Assembly: GCF_021233415.1 (NCBI RefSeq)
Contig: NZ_CP089466.1
Coordinates: 930,001-994,000 of the forward strand
DNA: 64,000 nt
Source of the DNA: Halobacterium litoreum
Lineage (GTDB): Archaea; Halobacteriota; Halobacteria; Halobacteriales; Halobacteriaceae
Reading direction: 5' to 3'
This document shows positions 50,167 through 59,500 of the stretch, piece by piece. Below the pieces are notes generated by a model, which worked only from the letters and a program-made list of their open reading frames with translations, had not been told where the DNA came from and searched no databases. Within the stretch, counting starts at the first letter, position 1; each line of letters opens with the position of its first letter. A program made the translations under genes and the position numbers.

Positions 50167-51537
50167 TTAGTTCTTTCCCGCGTCCGCGCGGAGGACGACC
50201 GTCCCGTCGTCGCGCACGTCGAGGTCGCCGCCCGCGTGCGACACCACCCAGTAGACGAGCCACAGGCCGACGCCAGAGCCGTGTTCGAGTGACGTCTCTT
50301 CGACGCCTTCGAGCGCGCGCCGCTCGTGCTCCGGGATGCCCGACCCGTCGGCCGCGACGCGGACCGTCGGCGGTTCGGCGCGAGCGACGATTGACACGCT
50401 CGCGGCGTCGCCGTCGGCGTGTTCGGCGGTGCTCTCGAGTAGTTCGCGGACCGCGAGCCTGAGGCGGCGGTCGACGGCGGTCTCGCAGTCTACGGTGACG
50501 TCGAAGGCCACGTCCGGGTACTGCTCGCTCGCGTGCTCGGCTTCCTGTGCGACGACGTCGGCGAGCGGGTCCGTCGGCGCGTCCTCGCTGTCGAGCGAGC
50601 GCTCCAACTGCCGGGCTTTCTCGCTGACCGAGAGCAGTTCCTCGGCGGCCTCCTCGATGCTCTCGACGTCCTCGTCGTCCCCGAGTCGGTCGGTGAGGCG
50701 CCGCGCGCGCCCGAGGACGACGTTCAGCGAGTTCCGGACGTTGTGCCGGAGGACGCGGTTCAGCACGCGCAGGCGCTGGTCGCGTTCCGCCCGCCCGGTC
50801 ACGTCCCGGCACACCCACACGTAGCCGCCGTCGTCCAGCGCCGTCACGGAGATGTCCTGTGGGTAGGTGTGGCCGTCGATTCGGCGCGCTGTCACGGTGC
50901 CATGCCATCGGTCGCGGTCGCCCGCCTCGAACTCCGCGAGGACGGCCGCGAACCGGGTCCGGGTTTCGTCGGGGTACGCCGCCTGCCACTGCTCGCCGAC
51001 GAGCGCGCCGGGGCCGTCGGCGCCGCGGGCGTCGGCGAACGCGTCGTTCGCGTACGAGACGGTACCGTCGTCGTCGACCACGGCGATGCCGTCCATCGCG
51101 GCGTCGAGCGCGCGCCGCAGGCGGACGTGTGAGCGCGCCCGCCACCGGTCGCGCTGGCTGTACGTTCCGGCGATGGCGCCGCCGAGCGCGCCGACCGTGG
51201 TGTGCTGGATGAAAATGTGGTCGACCGCCGCCGTCGCGCCGTACGCGTCGACGAGTATCGCCCACAGGTCGAGCGCGAGCACGAGGCCGGCGCCGCCGAT
51301 GGCCCACGCGAACACGGCGTCGCCGCGGGCACCCCGCGGCCGGCGCGCCCAGAACCAGCCGCCGTACCCGAGCAACGCGACGGCCGGCAGCAGGGTCGCC
51401 GCCGCGACGTCCGCCCGCGGGCCGGCGTGCCCGAGGAAGTGCGCGACGGCCGCGCCGAGGAGGAGGACGCCGAGCGCCGGCACTAGCCACGCGCGAGCGC
51501 CACCGGCGTCGGCGAGCCTGTCTGCCGCCCGAGACAT
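50167..51537 (-). CDS. Membrane histidine kinase with PAS domain and altered N box
   Basis: 456 aa. Four or five hydrophobic segments (17-145), then a PAS domain (about 155-270: ALDAAMDGIAVVDDDGTVSYAN, parts), and the HisKA helix RVLRHNVRNSLNVVLGRARRL with the His. In the ATPase domain the N box reads LLESTAEHADGD, where family members have Asn in LLENA-EH; here it is Ser. G1 reads AADGSGIPEHER with the Asp kept and G2 is SGVGLWLVYWVV. ATP binding may be weakened. It is likely co-transcribed with the HalX receiver gene downstream. ATG 51537 gives MSRAADRLAD. Confidence 0.82.
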   Translation of the reverse strand: MSRAADRLADAGGARAWLVPALGVLLLGAAVAHFLGHAGPRADVAAATLLPAVALLGYGGWFWARRPRGARGDAVFAWAIGGAGLVLALDLWAILVDAYGATAAVDHIFIQHTTVGALGGAIAGTYSQRDRWRARSHVRLRRALDAAMDGIAVVDDDGTVSYANDAFADARGADGPGALVGEQWQAAYPDETRTRFAAVLAEFEAGDRDRWHGTVTARRIDGHTYPQDISVTALDDGGYVWVCRDVTGRAERDQRLRVLNRVLRHNVRNSLNVVLGRARRLTDRLGDDEDVESIEEAAEELLSVSEKARQLERSLDSEDAPTDPLADVVAQEAEHASEQYPDVAFDVTVDCETAVDRRLRLAVRELLESTAEHADGDAASVSIVARAEPPTVRVAADGSGIPEHERRALEGVEETSLEHGSGVGLWLVYWVVSHAGGDLDVRDDGTVVLRADAGKN

Positions 51538-51629
51538 AGTTCCGGTGTCGCCACGGGGGGACAAAAATCCACGCGTCCGTTCACGGGGTAGCGAACGCCT
51601 TTTGCCGGCCGGGGCGCTACCGTCTGTCG

Positions 51630-52358
51630 ATGGACGTACTCGTGGTGGGCGCGGGCGCCGTCGGTCGCTGGTTCGCCGACGTGGCGGACGCGCCCGTGGC
51701 GTTCGCGGACGTGGACGCCGACCGGGCACAGCGCGCCGCCGAGGACTACGACGGGCGCGCTCGCGCGGTGGACGTGGACAGCGACGAGTCCTTCGGACTG
51801 GTCGCGGTGGCGGTGCCGATGGGGGTCGCGGGCGACGCCATCGAGCGCCACGCGTCGAAGGCCCAGCGCGCCGTCGTGGACTTCACGGGGGAGATGCGGG
51901 GGCCGCTGGCGGCGATGGCGAAAGCGGCGCCGGCACGCGAGCGCGTGAGTTTCCACCCGCTGTTCGCGCCGGAGCACGCGCCCGGACGGGTCGCGGTGAG
52001 TTCGGGCGCGCCCGGCCCCGGCACCGACCACGTCCGCGAGTGGCTGGAGGCGGCCGGCAACGAACTCGTGGACGTCGAGCCGGGCGAACACGACGACGCG
52101 ATGGCGACGATTCAGGGGCGCGCGCACGCCGCCGTGCTGGCGTTCGCGCTCGCCGCCGACGACGTGCCCGACGAACTCGCGACGCCGGTGTACGAGGACT
52201 TGCGCGCGCTCGCCGACCGCGTGACCGGCGGGAACTCGCGCGTCTACGCCGACATCCAGGACGCGTTCGACGGCGCGGACGACGTGGCCCGAGCGGCGAA
52301 GCGACTCGCCGACGAGAACGAGGCGTTCGCGGAGGTGTACGAGGATGCCGGTCGATAG
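51630..52358 (+). CDS. Prephenate dehydrogenase-like NAD-binding protein
   Basis: 242 aa. GAGAVGRWFADVADAP is the NAD-binding loop near 7-22. VAVAVPMGVAGDAIERHASK, VVDFTGEMRGPLAAM, VSFHPLFAPEHAPGR and EHDDAMATIQGRAHAAVLAF follow the TyrA family (the His in SFHPLFAP and H-D-x-AM). It would form 4-hydroxyphenylpyruvate from prephenate for tyrosine, but it is a short, single-domain version. Its stop overlaps the next start by 14 bases. Confidence 0.78.
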   Translation: MDVLVVGAGAVGRWFADVADAPVAFADVDADRAQRAAEDYDGRARAVDVDSDESFGLVAVAVPMGVAGDAIERHASKAQRAVVDFTGEMRGPLAAMAKAAPARERVSFHPLFAPEHAPGRVAVSSGAPGPGTDHVREWLEAAGNELVDVEPGEHDDAMATIQGRAHAAVLAFALAADDVPDELATPVYEDLRALADRVTGGNSRVYADIQDAFDGADDVARAAKRLADENEAFAEVYEDAGR

Positions 52359-53736
52359 GGACGCGATTCTGGACAGCGCGAAGTACCTCCGGGGCGTGCG
52401 CCCGCTGGACCCCGCGGAACTCCGGGAGTACGTCGCCAGCCAGCCGCGGGCGGCGGTCGTCCGCCAGGTGCTCCGCGAGCACGCCGCCGAACTCGGCATC
52501 GTGGAGCGCGACGACGGCACGTTCGTGCCCGCGAGCGACGACCCGGTCTACCCGAGTTTCGACGGCGTGGACGCGCTCCCGGAGCGCTACGAGCACGCCG
52601 TGGAGGACCTGCTGGTGCGGGAGTGGGGCGCGAACTGGCATCGCGGCGACTCCGGCGACCACCTCCGCGAGACGATTCGGCGGTTCAAGGACGACTACTA
52701 CCGGCGCAACCCCGTGGCGTACGACCGGGACGTGGCGCTCGGGTACGCGGTCTACCACCTCGCGGGCTACTACGCCGCGATTCAGTACGCGCTCGCGGAC
52801 CTCGCTCGCGACGGCCGCATCTCGGGCAATCTGCGCGTGCTCGACCTCGGCGCTGGCGTCGGCGGGCCGGCCCTCGGGCTCTTCGACTTCCTGCCCGAGG
52901 ACGCGCTCGTGGAGTACCACGCCGTCGAACCGAGCGAGGCGGCGGACGTCTTCGACCGCCTGCTGGAGGAGGCGCCCGCGAACGTCCACGCCGAGATTCA
53001 CCGCGAGACCGCCGAGGACTTCGAACCAGACGGCGAGTACGACCTCGTGATGGCGTGTTCGGTGCTGAGCGAACTCGACGACCCGGTGTCGGTCGTGGAC
53101 CGCTACCTCGACTCGCTCGCCGATAGTGGCACCTTCCTCGCGCTCGCGCCGGCCGACAAGAACACGAGCACGGCGCTCCGCGAGGTCGAACGCGAGGTCG
53201 AGTCTCGGGGCGCGACCGTCTACGGGCCGACGCCGCGTCTCTGGCCGGGCGACCGCCCGACAGACGCCGGGTGGTCGTTCGACGAGCGCCCGGAAATCGA
53301 GGCGCCCGCGTTCCAGCGCCGCCTCGCCGAAGTCAGCGAGCGGCCCTCGGAGTTCCTGCACACCGAGGTGCGGTTCTCGTACGCGATGCTCCGCACCGAC
53401 GGCGAGCGAAGCCACGACGTGGAACTCTCCGGCGACCGCCTGCTCCGCCTCGCCGACGCCGACGACTGGGTGGGCAAGCGCGCCGACGCCGTGTTCGCGA
53501 AACTCTCCCGGAACCTCGCGGACGGCGACGCCAACCCCCTGTTCAAGGTCAGCGACGGCAGCGAGACCGAGGACTGTTACGCCGTGCTCGTCCGGCCGAC
53601 GAGTCTGAACCGCGACCTCGAAACCGCCGACTACGGCGACCTGCTCTCCGTGGAGTCGGCGCTCGTGCTCTGGAACGACGACGAGGGAGCCTACAATCTG
53701 GTCGTCGACGAGGAGACGGTCGTCGACCGCGTGTAG
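52345..53736 (+). CDS. Rsm22-like methyltransferase family protein
   Basis: 463 aa. After a helical N-terminal 140 residues (YLRGVRPLDPAELREYV, RRFKDDYYRRNPVAYDRDVALGYAVYHL in parts), the SAM motif is LRVLDLGAGVGGPALGLFDFL near 171, with VEYHAVEPSEAA and YDLVMACSVLSELDD. The order and 'FKDDYYRRNPVAY...Y.AYHLAGYYA' region resemble the Rsm22/ribosome-assembly family, although the usual Cys cluster is not obvious. A role in small ribosomal subunit maturation is likely but unproved. It is coupled by overlap to the TyrA-like gene. Confidence 0.72.
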   Translation: MPVDRDAILDSAKYLRGVRPLDPAELREYVASQPRAAVVRQVLREHAAELGIVERDDGTFVPASDDPVYPSFDGVDALPERYEHAVEDLLVREWGANWHRGDSGDHLRETIRRFKDDYYRRNPVAYDRDVALGYAVYHLAGYYAAIQYALADLARDGRISGNLRVLDLGAGVGGPALGLFDFLPEDALVEYHAVEPSEAADVFDRLLEEAPANVHAEIHRETAEDFEPDGEYDLVMACSVLSELDDPVSVVDRYLDSLADSGTFLALAPADKNTSTALREVEREVESRGATVYGPTPRLWPGDRPTDAGWSFDERPEIEAPAFQRRLAEVSERPSEFLHTEVRFSYAMLRTDGERSHDVELSGDRLLRLADADDWVGKRADAVFAKLSRNLADGDANPLFKVSDGSETEDCYAVLVRPTSLNRDLETADYGDLLSVESALVLWNDDEGAYNLVVDEETVVDRV

Positions 53737-53797
53737 CCGGTCCGGGCGCGCGCCGGCAAGGCGAGTACTTTTGCGGGTTCGTCGGTCAGTGAGAACC

Positions 53798-54277
53798 ATG
53801 ACGCTGGAAGGCCTCGACGAGTTGGACCGGCGAATCATCCACGCGCTCCAGCAGGACGCCAGGGGCGCGTCCTCGCAGACCATCGCGGACGCGGCGGGCG
53901 TGTCCGCGAGCACGGTCCGGAACCGGATTCAGCGACTCGAAGAGAGCGGCGTCGTTCGCGGGTATCACGCGGACGTCGACTACGAGCGGGCGGGCTACCA
54001 GTTGTACACGCTCGTCGTCTGTACGGCGCCGGTGCCGCGGCGCGAGGAGTTGGCGGCGGCGGCCCTGGAGGTGCCCGGCGTCGTGCGCGTCGAGGAGGTG
54101 ATGACCGGCGCGGAGAACGTCCACGTGTTCGTCGTCGGGCGGGACAGCGACGACCTCAGTCGCATCGGGCGGGACCTCGACGAACTCGGTCTGGAGGTCG
54201 TCGACGAGGACCTCATTCGGAGCGTCCACAGCGGCCCGTTCCACGGCTTCGACGTCGACCGACCGGACGAAAGTTGA
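53798..54277 (+). CDS. Lrp/AsnC family transcriptional regulator
   Basis: 159 aa. LDELDRRIIHALQQDARGASSQTIADAAGVSASTVRNRIQRLEESGVV (parts: LDRRIIHALQQDAR, SASTVRNRIQRLEESG) is a complete Lrp-type helix-turn-helix, then a RAM-like ligand-binding sheet (VDYERAGYQLYTLVVC, VPGVVRVEEVMTGAENVHVFVVG). It is followed by the TrkA-N domain gene and an amino-acid permease, so it probably regulates that unit in response to an amino acid. ATG 53798 fits the LEGLDELD start. Confidence 0.9.
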   Translation: MTLEGLDELDRRIIHALQQDARGASSQTIADAAGVSASTVRNRIQRLEESGVVRGYHADVDYERAGYQLYTLVVCTAPVPRREELAAAALEVPGVVRVEEVMTGAENVHVFVVGRDSDDLSRIGRDLDELGLEVVDEDLIRSVHSGPFHGFDVDRPDES

Positions 54278-54388
54278 TTATATTCTCCTTATTCTAGCGA
54301 AGGCGCAGAAAATACAGTCACTTTATGCGGTTCCGTCCAGTACGTTCGGGTATCTGGTGGGGCGCCTCGACGACCTCACCGAACCACC

Positions 54389-54817
54389 ATGACGCCGACC
54401 AACGCGAACCAGACCGACAGCACCGCGACGCCCACGGACGCCCCGACGCTCGTCGTCGGCGGCGGCCCCGCCGGCCGAGACGCCGCCGCGCGCCTCGCGA
54501 CCGCCGGCGAAACCGTCACGCACGTCGACCGCGCGCCGCCGACCGACCCGCCACCCGGCTACGACGTCCGCACCGTCGACTCCCTCGACGCGGCCGACGT
54601 CCGCGGTCTCCGCCTCGGCGACGCGAACGCCGTGGTCGCGCTCGGCGCCGACGACGCCAGCACACTCCTCGTCGCCCAGCACGCCCGCATCGCCGGCGTC
54701 GACCGCGTCCTCGCGCTCGTCACCGACCCCGAGCGGCGCTGCGCGTTCGACGCCCTCGACGTCGAAACAGTCGACGCCGCGTCCGCACTCGGTCGCGCCG
54801 TCGCAGACCGGTGGTGA
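54389..54817 (+). CDS. Stand-alone TrkA-N/RCK-type NAD-binding protein
   Basis: 142 aa. After 20 polar residues: LVVGGGPAGRDAAARLATAG, a GxGxxG Rossmann loop, then HVDRAPP, VDSLDAADVRGLRLGDANAVVALGADDASTL (parts: ANAVVALGADDAS), and VDRVLALVTDPERR. It lacks the RCK C-terminal half, so it is a single N-domain. Such proteins gate or regulate transporters. An AT-rich promoter (CACTTTATG) at about 54317 precedes it. The permease gene follows after 63 bases, including a 19-codon GTG-started ORF whose stop overlaps the permease start. Confidence 0.72.
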   Translation: MTPTNANQTDSTATPTDAPTLVVGGGPAGRDAAARLATAGETVTHVDRAPPTDPPPGYDVRTVDSLDAADVRGLRLGDANAVVALGADDASTLLVAQHARIAGVDRVLALVTDPERRCAFDALDVETVDAASALGRAVADRW

Positions 54818-54880
54818 CGTAGCCGTGACCGACGCACCCACCAGCGACAGCGCAGGCTCCGAGAACGGAGGCGTCCCGCC

Positions 54881-57082
54881 GTGAAGGAACTCGAACGCGA
54901 CCTCGGTCTCGGCGCGGTGTTCGCCATCAGCGTCGGCGCGATGATCGGGAGCGGCATCTTCATCCTCCCCGCGCTCGCCCTGAAGATGGCGGGACCGTCA
55001 GTCATCTTCGCGTACCTGCTCGCCGGCCTGCTCGTCGTCCCCGCCGCGCTCTCGAAGTCCGAGATGGCGACCGCGATGCCGGAAGCCGGCGGCACTTACA
55101 TCTACATCGAACGCGGCATGGGGCCCGTCCTCGGCACCATCGCCGGCATCGGCACGTGGTTCTCGCTGTCGTTCAAGAGCGCGCTCGCGCTCGTCGGCGG
55201 CGTCCCCTACCTCGTGTTGCTGTTCGACCTCCCGGTCAAACCCGTCGCGCTCGCGCTCGCGGCGTTCCTCGTCCTCGTCAATCTCGTCGGCGCGAAACAG
55301 ACCGGGCGACTCCAGACCGTCATCGTCGTCGCGATGCTCGCCGCCCTCGGGTGGTTCGTCGCCGGCAGCGCGCCCCAAGTCCAGCCCGCGAACTACCAGC
55401 AGTTCTTCGCCGGCGGCTGGGAGGGACTGCTCGCCGCGACCGGCGTCGTGTTCGTCTCCTACGCGGGCGTCACGAAGGTCGCCAGCGTCGCCGAGGAGGT
55501 CGAAGAACCGGGGACGAACATCCCGCTGGGCATCCTCGGGTCGCTCGCGTTCACCACGCTCCTCTACGTCGGCATCGTCGCGGTCATGGTCGGCGTGACG
55601 GAAGCCGGCGCCATCGCCGGGTCCGCCACGCCCGTCGCCGTCGCCGCCGAAGCGACACTCGGCGACTGGGGGCGGTACGCCGTCGTCGCCGCGGCGCTCC
55701 TCGCGCTCGTCTCCACCGCGAACGCCGGCATCCTCTCCTCGTCGCGGTACCCGTTCGCGATGAGTCGGGACAAACTCGCGCCGCCGACGTTCGCCGACGT
55801 CCACGACCGCTTTGGCACCCCGACGACGGCCATCACGCTCACCGGCGCCGTCGTCCTCGTGCTCATCGCCTTCCTCCCCATCCTCGAAATCGCGAAACTC
55901 GCGAGCGCGTTCCAGATTCTCGTGTTCGTGCTCGTGAACCTCGCGGTCGTCGCGTTCCGGAACGGCGCCGCCGACTACGACCCCGAGTTCGAGTCGCCGC
56001 TCTACCCGTGGGTGCAGGCGTTCGGCGCGCTCTCCGGCGTCGCGCTCCTCACGCAGATGGGCGTCGTGGCTGTCGCCGGCGCCGCGCTCATCACGCTCGG
56101 GAGCATCGCGTGGTACTTCCTGTACGCCCGACCGCGAATCCGCCGGGAGGGCGCCGCGACGGACGTGCTCCGCCGCCGCCTCGGGCGCGACGTGCTCTCC
56201 GAGACCGAGGACGCCGTCGCCGCCGCCGACGCGCGCTCGCGACCCGACGAAGAAACCGCGGTCCTCGTCGCGCTCACGCGGGACGCCGACGAGGACGAGG
56301 AACGCGACCTGCTCGCGCTCGCCGCGGACACCGTCCGACCGGCCGACGGCCACGTCGTCGTCGTGCGGTTCGACGAAGTCCCCGACCAGACCCCACTCGA
56401 CCACGCAGCGGAGGTTCAGTCCCCCGCCGACGTCCGGTTCGAGGACCAGACCGCGGAACTCGCCGCCGAGTTCGACGTCCCAGTCGAGTACGGCGAAATC
56501 GTCAGCCACGACACCAAACACGCCATCGTGAACTACGCCGAACACCGCGGCGTCGATGCCGTCGTCGCCGAACACGAGCGCCTGCGCCTCCGGTCGCGGC
56601 TGCTCGGCGACCCCATCGACTGGGTGGTGCGCCACGCCGGCTGTGACGTCCTGCTCGTGGAGAACCGCGGCTACGACGAACCGCAACACGTCGTCCTCGA
56701 GAGCGACGGCGGCCCCTACGACCCGTCGACGGTCGCGCTCGCCGACACCATCGCCGGCGAGTCGGACGGCCACGTCACCCTTCAGTTCCCGCTCTCGGGC
56801 GACCAGCCCGAGAAGCGCCGCGAGACCATCCGCGCCTACCAGGACGAACTCGCGGGCGTGCTGTCCGCGCCGGTCCGAACGCACGTCCCGCGCGCCGACG
56901 GTGGCGACCCCGACGCGGTCGACCCCGACCTCGTCGTCCGCACCGGTACGCTGAGTCGCGTCCGCGGCGGCCGCGACGCCTACACCCCGACCGCCGTCGA
57001 CTGCACCGAGGTGACGGTCTATCCGAGGGAGAGCCGGCGGCCCGGGCTGGTGCGTCGCGTCGCCGAACGCCTCGTGTTCTGA
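54881..57082 (+). CDS. APC-family amino acid permease fused to UspA-like domains
   Basis: 733 aa. Residues 1-410 hold about 12 hydrophobic segments beginning LGLGAVFAISVGAMIGSGIF, the APC signature with the GSGIF unwound helix; TGVVFVSYAGVTKVASVAEEVEEPG (parts) follows in helix 6. The C-terminal 310 residues are soluble: AVLVALTRDADEDEERDLLALA, then HAIVNYAEHRGVDAVVAEHERL and GDPIDWVVRHAGCDVLLVENRG, a UspA-like fold with an incomplete second copy. This transporter-UspA fusion is common in haloarchaea. It starts with GTG 54881, coupled to a tiny upstream ORF. It may import an amino acid sensed by the Lrp protein. Confidence 0.87.
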   Translation: MKELERDLGLGAVFAISVGAMIGSGIFILPALALKMAGPSVIFAYLLAGLLVVPAALSKSEMATAMPEAGGTYIYIERGMGPVLGTIAGIGTWFSLSFKSALALVGGVPYLVLLFDLPVKPVALALAAFLVLVNLVGAKQTGRLQTVIVVAMLAALGWFVAGSAPQVQPANYQQFFAGGWEGLLAATGVVFVSYAGVTKVASVAEEVEEPGTNIPLGILGSLAFTTLLYVGIVAVMVGVTEAGAIAGSATPVAVAAEATLGDWGRYAVVAAALLALVSTANAGILSSSRYPFAMSRDKLAPPTFADVHDRFGTPTTAITLTGAVVLVLIAFLPILEIAKLASAFQILVFVLVNLAVVAFRNGAADYDPEFESPLYPWVQAFGALSGVALLTQMGVVAVAGAALITLGSIAWYFLYARPRIRREGAATDVLRRRLGRDVLSETEDAVAAADARSRPDEETAVLVALTRDADEDEERDLLALAADTVRPADGHVVVVRFDEVPDQTPLDHAAEVQSPADVRFEDQTAELAAEFDVPVEYGEIVSHDTKHAIVNYAEHRGVDAVVAEHERLRLRSRLLGDPIDWVVRHAGCDVLLVENRGYDEPQHVVLESDGGPYDPSTVALADTIAGESDGHVTLQFPLSGDQPEKRRETIRAYQDELAGVLSAPVRTHVPRADGGDPDAVDPDLVVRTGTLSRVRGGRDAYTPTAVDCTEVTVYPRESRRPGLVRRVAERLVF

Positions 57083-57182
57083 CTGGCTCCCGCGCCCGCT
57101 CCGCCCTCGGGCGACGGGGGATTCGTTGCGCTCGCCCGCCGGGAGCGACACGCTTTTTCGCCGTCGCGGTGAGTCCCACTCG

Positions 57183-57956
57183 ATGACAGACGCGCCCGAG
57201 ATTCTCGTCACCAACGACGACGGTATCGACGCGCCCGGCATCCGCGCGCTCGCGGACGGCCTCGCGGACGTCGGGAACGTCACCGTCGTCGCGCCCGCCG
57301 ACGACAAGAGCGCGACCGGCCGCGCGATGTCCCGCGAGGTGCGCGTCGAGGACCACGAACTCGGGTACGCAATCGAGGGGACGCCCTCGGACTGCGTGGT
57401 CGCCGGCCTCGAAGCGCTCGGCCCCTACCCCGACGTGGTCGTCGCCGGCGTCAACGAGGGCGCGAACCTCGGGATGTACGTGCTCGGGCGCTCGGGCACC
57501 GTCAGCGCCGCCGTCGAAGCCGCGTTCTTCGGCGTGCCCGCAATCGCGTCCTCGCTGTTCCTCACCAGCGAGGACTTCGGCGAACCGACCCACCCAGAAG
57601 ACTACGAGACAGCAGTCGACGCGACCTGCTACCTCGTCGAGCACGCCCTCGACGCCGGCGTCTTCGAGCACGCCGACTACCTGAACGTGAACGCGCCCCA
57701 CCCCGGCGCCGACGCGTCCGGCGAGATGGTCGTCACGCGCCCCTCTCACGGCTACGACATGGGCGCCGAGCGCAACGGCGAGACGGTGACCCTCCACGAC
57801 CGCATGTGGGACCTGATGGACGCCGGCGAGATTCCCGACCCCGAGGGCACCGACCGCAGGGCCGTCGTCGACGGCCACGTCTCTGTCTCCCCGCTCACCG
57901 CGCCCCACACCACCGAACACCACGACGAACTCGACGCGCTCGCCGCCCGGTTCTGA
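57183..57956 (+). CDS. surE: 5'-nucleotidase SurE
   Basis: 257 aa. ILVTNDDGIDAPGIRALADGL near 7 contains the metal-binding DD, then VAPADDKSATGRAMS (SurE loop), GTPSDCVVAGLEAL with the Asp-Cys motif, and VVAGVNEGANLGMYVLGRSGTVSAAVEA (parts: GVNEGANLG), with the conserved Asn. It hydrolyses nucleoside monophosphates. ATG 57183 gives MTDAPEILVTNDDG. It is a single gene. Confidence 0.93.
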   Translation: MTDAPEILVTNDDGIDAPGIRALADGLADVGNVTVVAPADDKSATGRAMSREVRVEDHELGYAIEGTPSDCVVAGLEALGPYPDVVVAGVNEGANLGMYVLGRSGTVSAAVEAAFFGVPAIASSLFLTSEDFGEPTHPEDYETAVDATCYLVEHALDAGVFEHADYLNVNAPHPGADASGEMVVTRPSHGYDMGAERNGETVTLHDRMWDLMDAGEIPDPEGTDRRAVVDGHVSVSPLTAPHTTEHHDELDALAARF

Positions 57957-58001
57957 CACACTACCGACAAGCACTTGCCGTCGCTGGCTGAATCCGATGT
58001 C

Positions 58002-58748
58002 GTGTCCCGCCGCCGCGCCCTCCTCCTCGGCGTCCTCGGCGTCCTCCTGCTCGTCGGGGGCGCCACGGTCTCCGGGTCCGGTCACGAGACGGTCTACGAG
58101 TACGGCGCCGTCGAAGCCGGCGAACCGAGCGGCCACCTCCAAGTGAACGTCGCCGACTGCGACTGGCGTCCGCTCCAGTCCCGCGACTGTGCGGTCGCGC
58201 GCTACCTCGGAAACGGCAACGAGATTCGCCTCGACAACGAGACCGCAATCTCGGAGACCGTGCTCGCAAACGAGTGGCGGTACGACTACGTCGACCTCCG
58301 CGACGGCTTCTACCGGCCGACGACGACGTACCGGAACGGCACGCTCGTCCTCGGACTCGAACGCGTCCCTACCGAGCGCGCGATGGCGGCGGCCGCGGTC
58401 AACATCACCGAACCGAACGAGGACCTCCACCGCGCAATCGAAGGCGGGACGTTCACGTCCACGGAGGAGGTTCCCGAGTACCGGCGCTACTTCCAACACG
58501 ACGGCGACTACTACCGGCTCAGGACCGTCGCCACCGAGCGCCGCGACACCGGCTCGCTGTCCTTCCTCCCCGGATACGCGCGGGCGCCAGCGAGACTGCT
58601 CGCTGGCGCGGTCGGCGCCGCCCTGCTGTGGCGCGGCGGCGAGGCGAGCGAGCGCGCCGACTCGCGACCCGAACCCGATAAACCGAAGGCGTCGGACGGA
58701 GTCACGACCGACCGAGATGACCGTACTCGCCGACCTCCTCGACGGTAA
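58002..58748 (+). CDS. Membrane-anchored protein of unknown function
   Basis: 248 aa from GTG 58002 (a TTG at 57975 is possible). The start MSRRRALLLGVLGVLLLVGG is one hydrophobic helix; residues 25-180 form an extracytoplasmic domain with Cys pair VADCDWRPLQSRDCAVARY, and a second helix lies near 193-210 (APARLLAGAVGAALLW). The topology is helix, outer domain, helix. No family recognised. It overlaps the carbonic anhydrase gene by 32 bases in another frame, so its acidic/basic tail may be less constrained. Confidence 0.65.
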   Translation: MSRRRALLLGVLGVLLLVGGATVSGSGHETVYEYGAVEAGEPSGHLQVNVADCDWRPLQSRDCAVARYLGNGNEIRLDNETAISETVLANEWRYDYVDLRDGFYRPTTTYRNGTLVLGLERVPTERAMAAAAVNITEPNEDLHRAIEGGTFTSTEEVPEYRRYFQHDGDYYRLRTVATERRDTGSLSFLPGYARAPARLLAGAVGAALLWRGGEASERADSRPEPDKPKASDGVTTDRDDRTRRPPRR

Positions 58749-59397
58749 CGCCGCGCACGCCGACGCCTTCGACGACCGCTTCGACGACGTACAGGACGCC
58801 CAGCATCCGGACGCCGTCACGGTCTGCTGTTCGGACTCCCGCGTCCTCCAGGACGAGATGTGGGGGAACGACGACCCCGGCCACGTGTTCACCGCGAGCA
58901 ACATCGGGAACCGCGTCCTCCAGCGCGCGGACGGCGACGAAGTGGTCTCCGGAGACGTGCTCTACCCCATCGCGCACACCGGCACCGAGACCGCCGTCGT
59001 CGTCGGGCACACCGGCTGTGGCGCCGTCACCGCGACCTACGACGCCCTCACCGGCGACGCGGGCGAGGAACCGCCGGGCATCACCCACTGCATCGACCTG
59101 CTCGCGCCCCACCTCGAACCCGGCGTCGAAGCGCTCCCCGAAGACGCGGACCGCGACGGCGCCATCAACCGCCTCGTCGAGTACAACGTCGACCGGCAGG
59201 TCGAGTTCCTCCGCGACAGCGACGACGTCCCCGCGGACGTCGACGTCTTCGGCGTCGTCTACGACTTCCAGGACGTCTACGGCGGCAAACGCGGCGAAGT
59301 CCACGTAATCAACGCGAACGGCGAACGTGACCCCGAGACGCTCCGCGACGAGCACTCGGACATCGCCGAGCGCGTCCACCGCCTCTGGACGTACTGA
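58717..59397 (+). CDS. Beta-class carbonic anhydrase
   Basis: 226 aa. VTVCCSDSRVLQDEMWGNDDPG gives the first zinc Cys and the Asp-Arg dyad (CSDSR), and VVVGHTGCGAVTATYDAL the His-x2-Cys pair of the zinc site (near 93-96). FTASNIGNRV matches the family's R-N-AN-like strand. It interconverts CO2 and bicarbonate in the cytoplasm. The gene overlaps the end of the membrane protein gene. Downstream lies a copy of the chorismate mutase 3' end. Confidence 0.9.
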   Translation: MTVLADLLDGNAAHADAFDDRFDDVQDAQHPDAVTVCCSDSRVLQDEMWGNDDPGHVFTASNIGNRVLQRADGDEVVSGDVLYPIAHTGTETAVVVGHTGCGAVTATYDALTGDAGEEPPGITHCIDLLAPHLEPGVEALPEDADRDGAINRLVEYNVDRQVEFLRDSDDVPADVDVFGVVYDFQDVYGGKRGEVHVINANGERDPETLRDEHSDIAERVHRLWTY

Positions 59398-59412
59398 CGA
59401 GTCGCGACGCGG

Positions 59413-59445
59413 TCAGCGCGACTCCCGCTGCTCAACTTTGTTTAG
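59413..59445 (-). pseudogene. Remnant of the chorismate mutase 3' end (att-like copy)
   Basis: On the minus strand these 33 bases encode LNKVEQRESR and a stop, exactly the last ten residues of the chorismate mutase at 60179-60508, but with several synonymous base differences. A stop codon (TGA) lies two codons upstream in the same frame, so this is not a gene. It marks the far boundary of the inserted toxin-antitoxin segment. Confidence 0.75.
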
Positions 59446-59500
59446 GTCTCAAACTGTTGTCACACCGTTCGTCGAAATCGTCGCCTTTCTCGAAGTGTAA

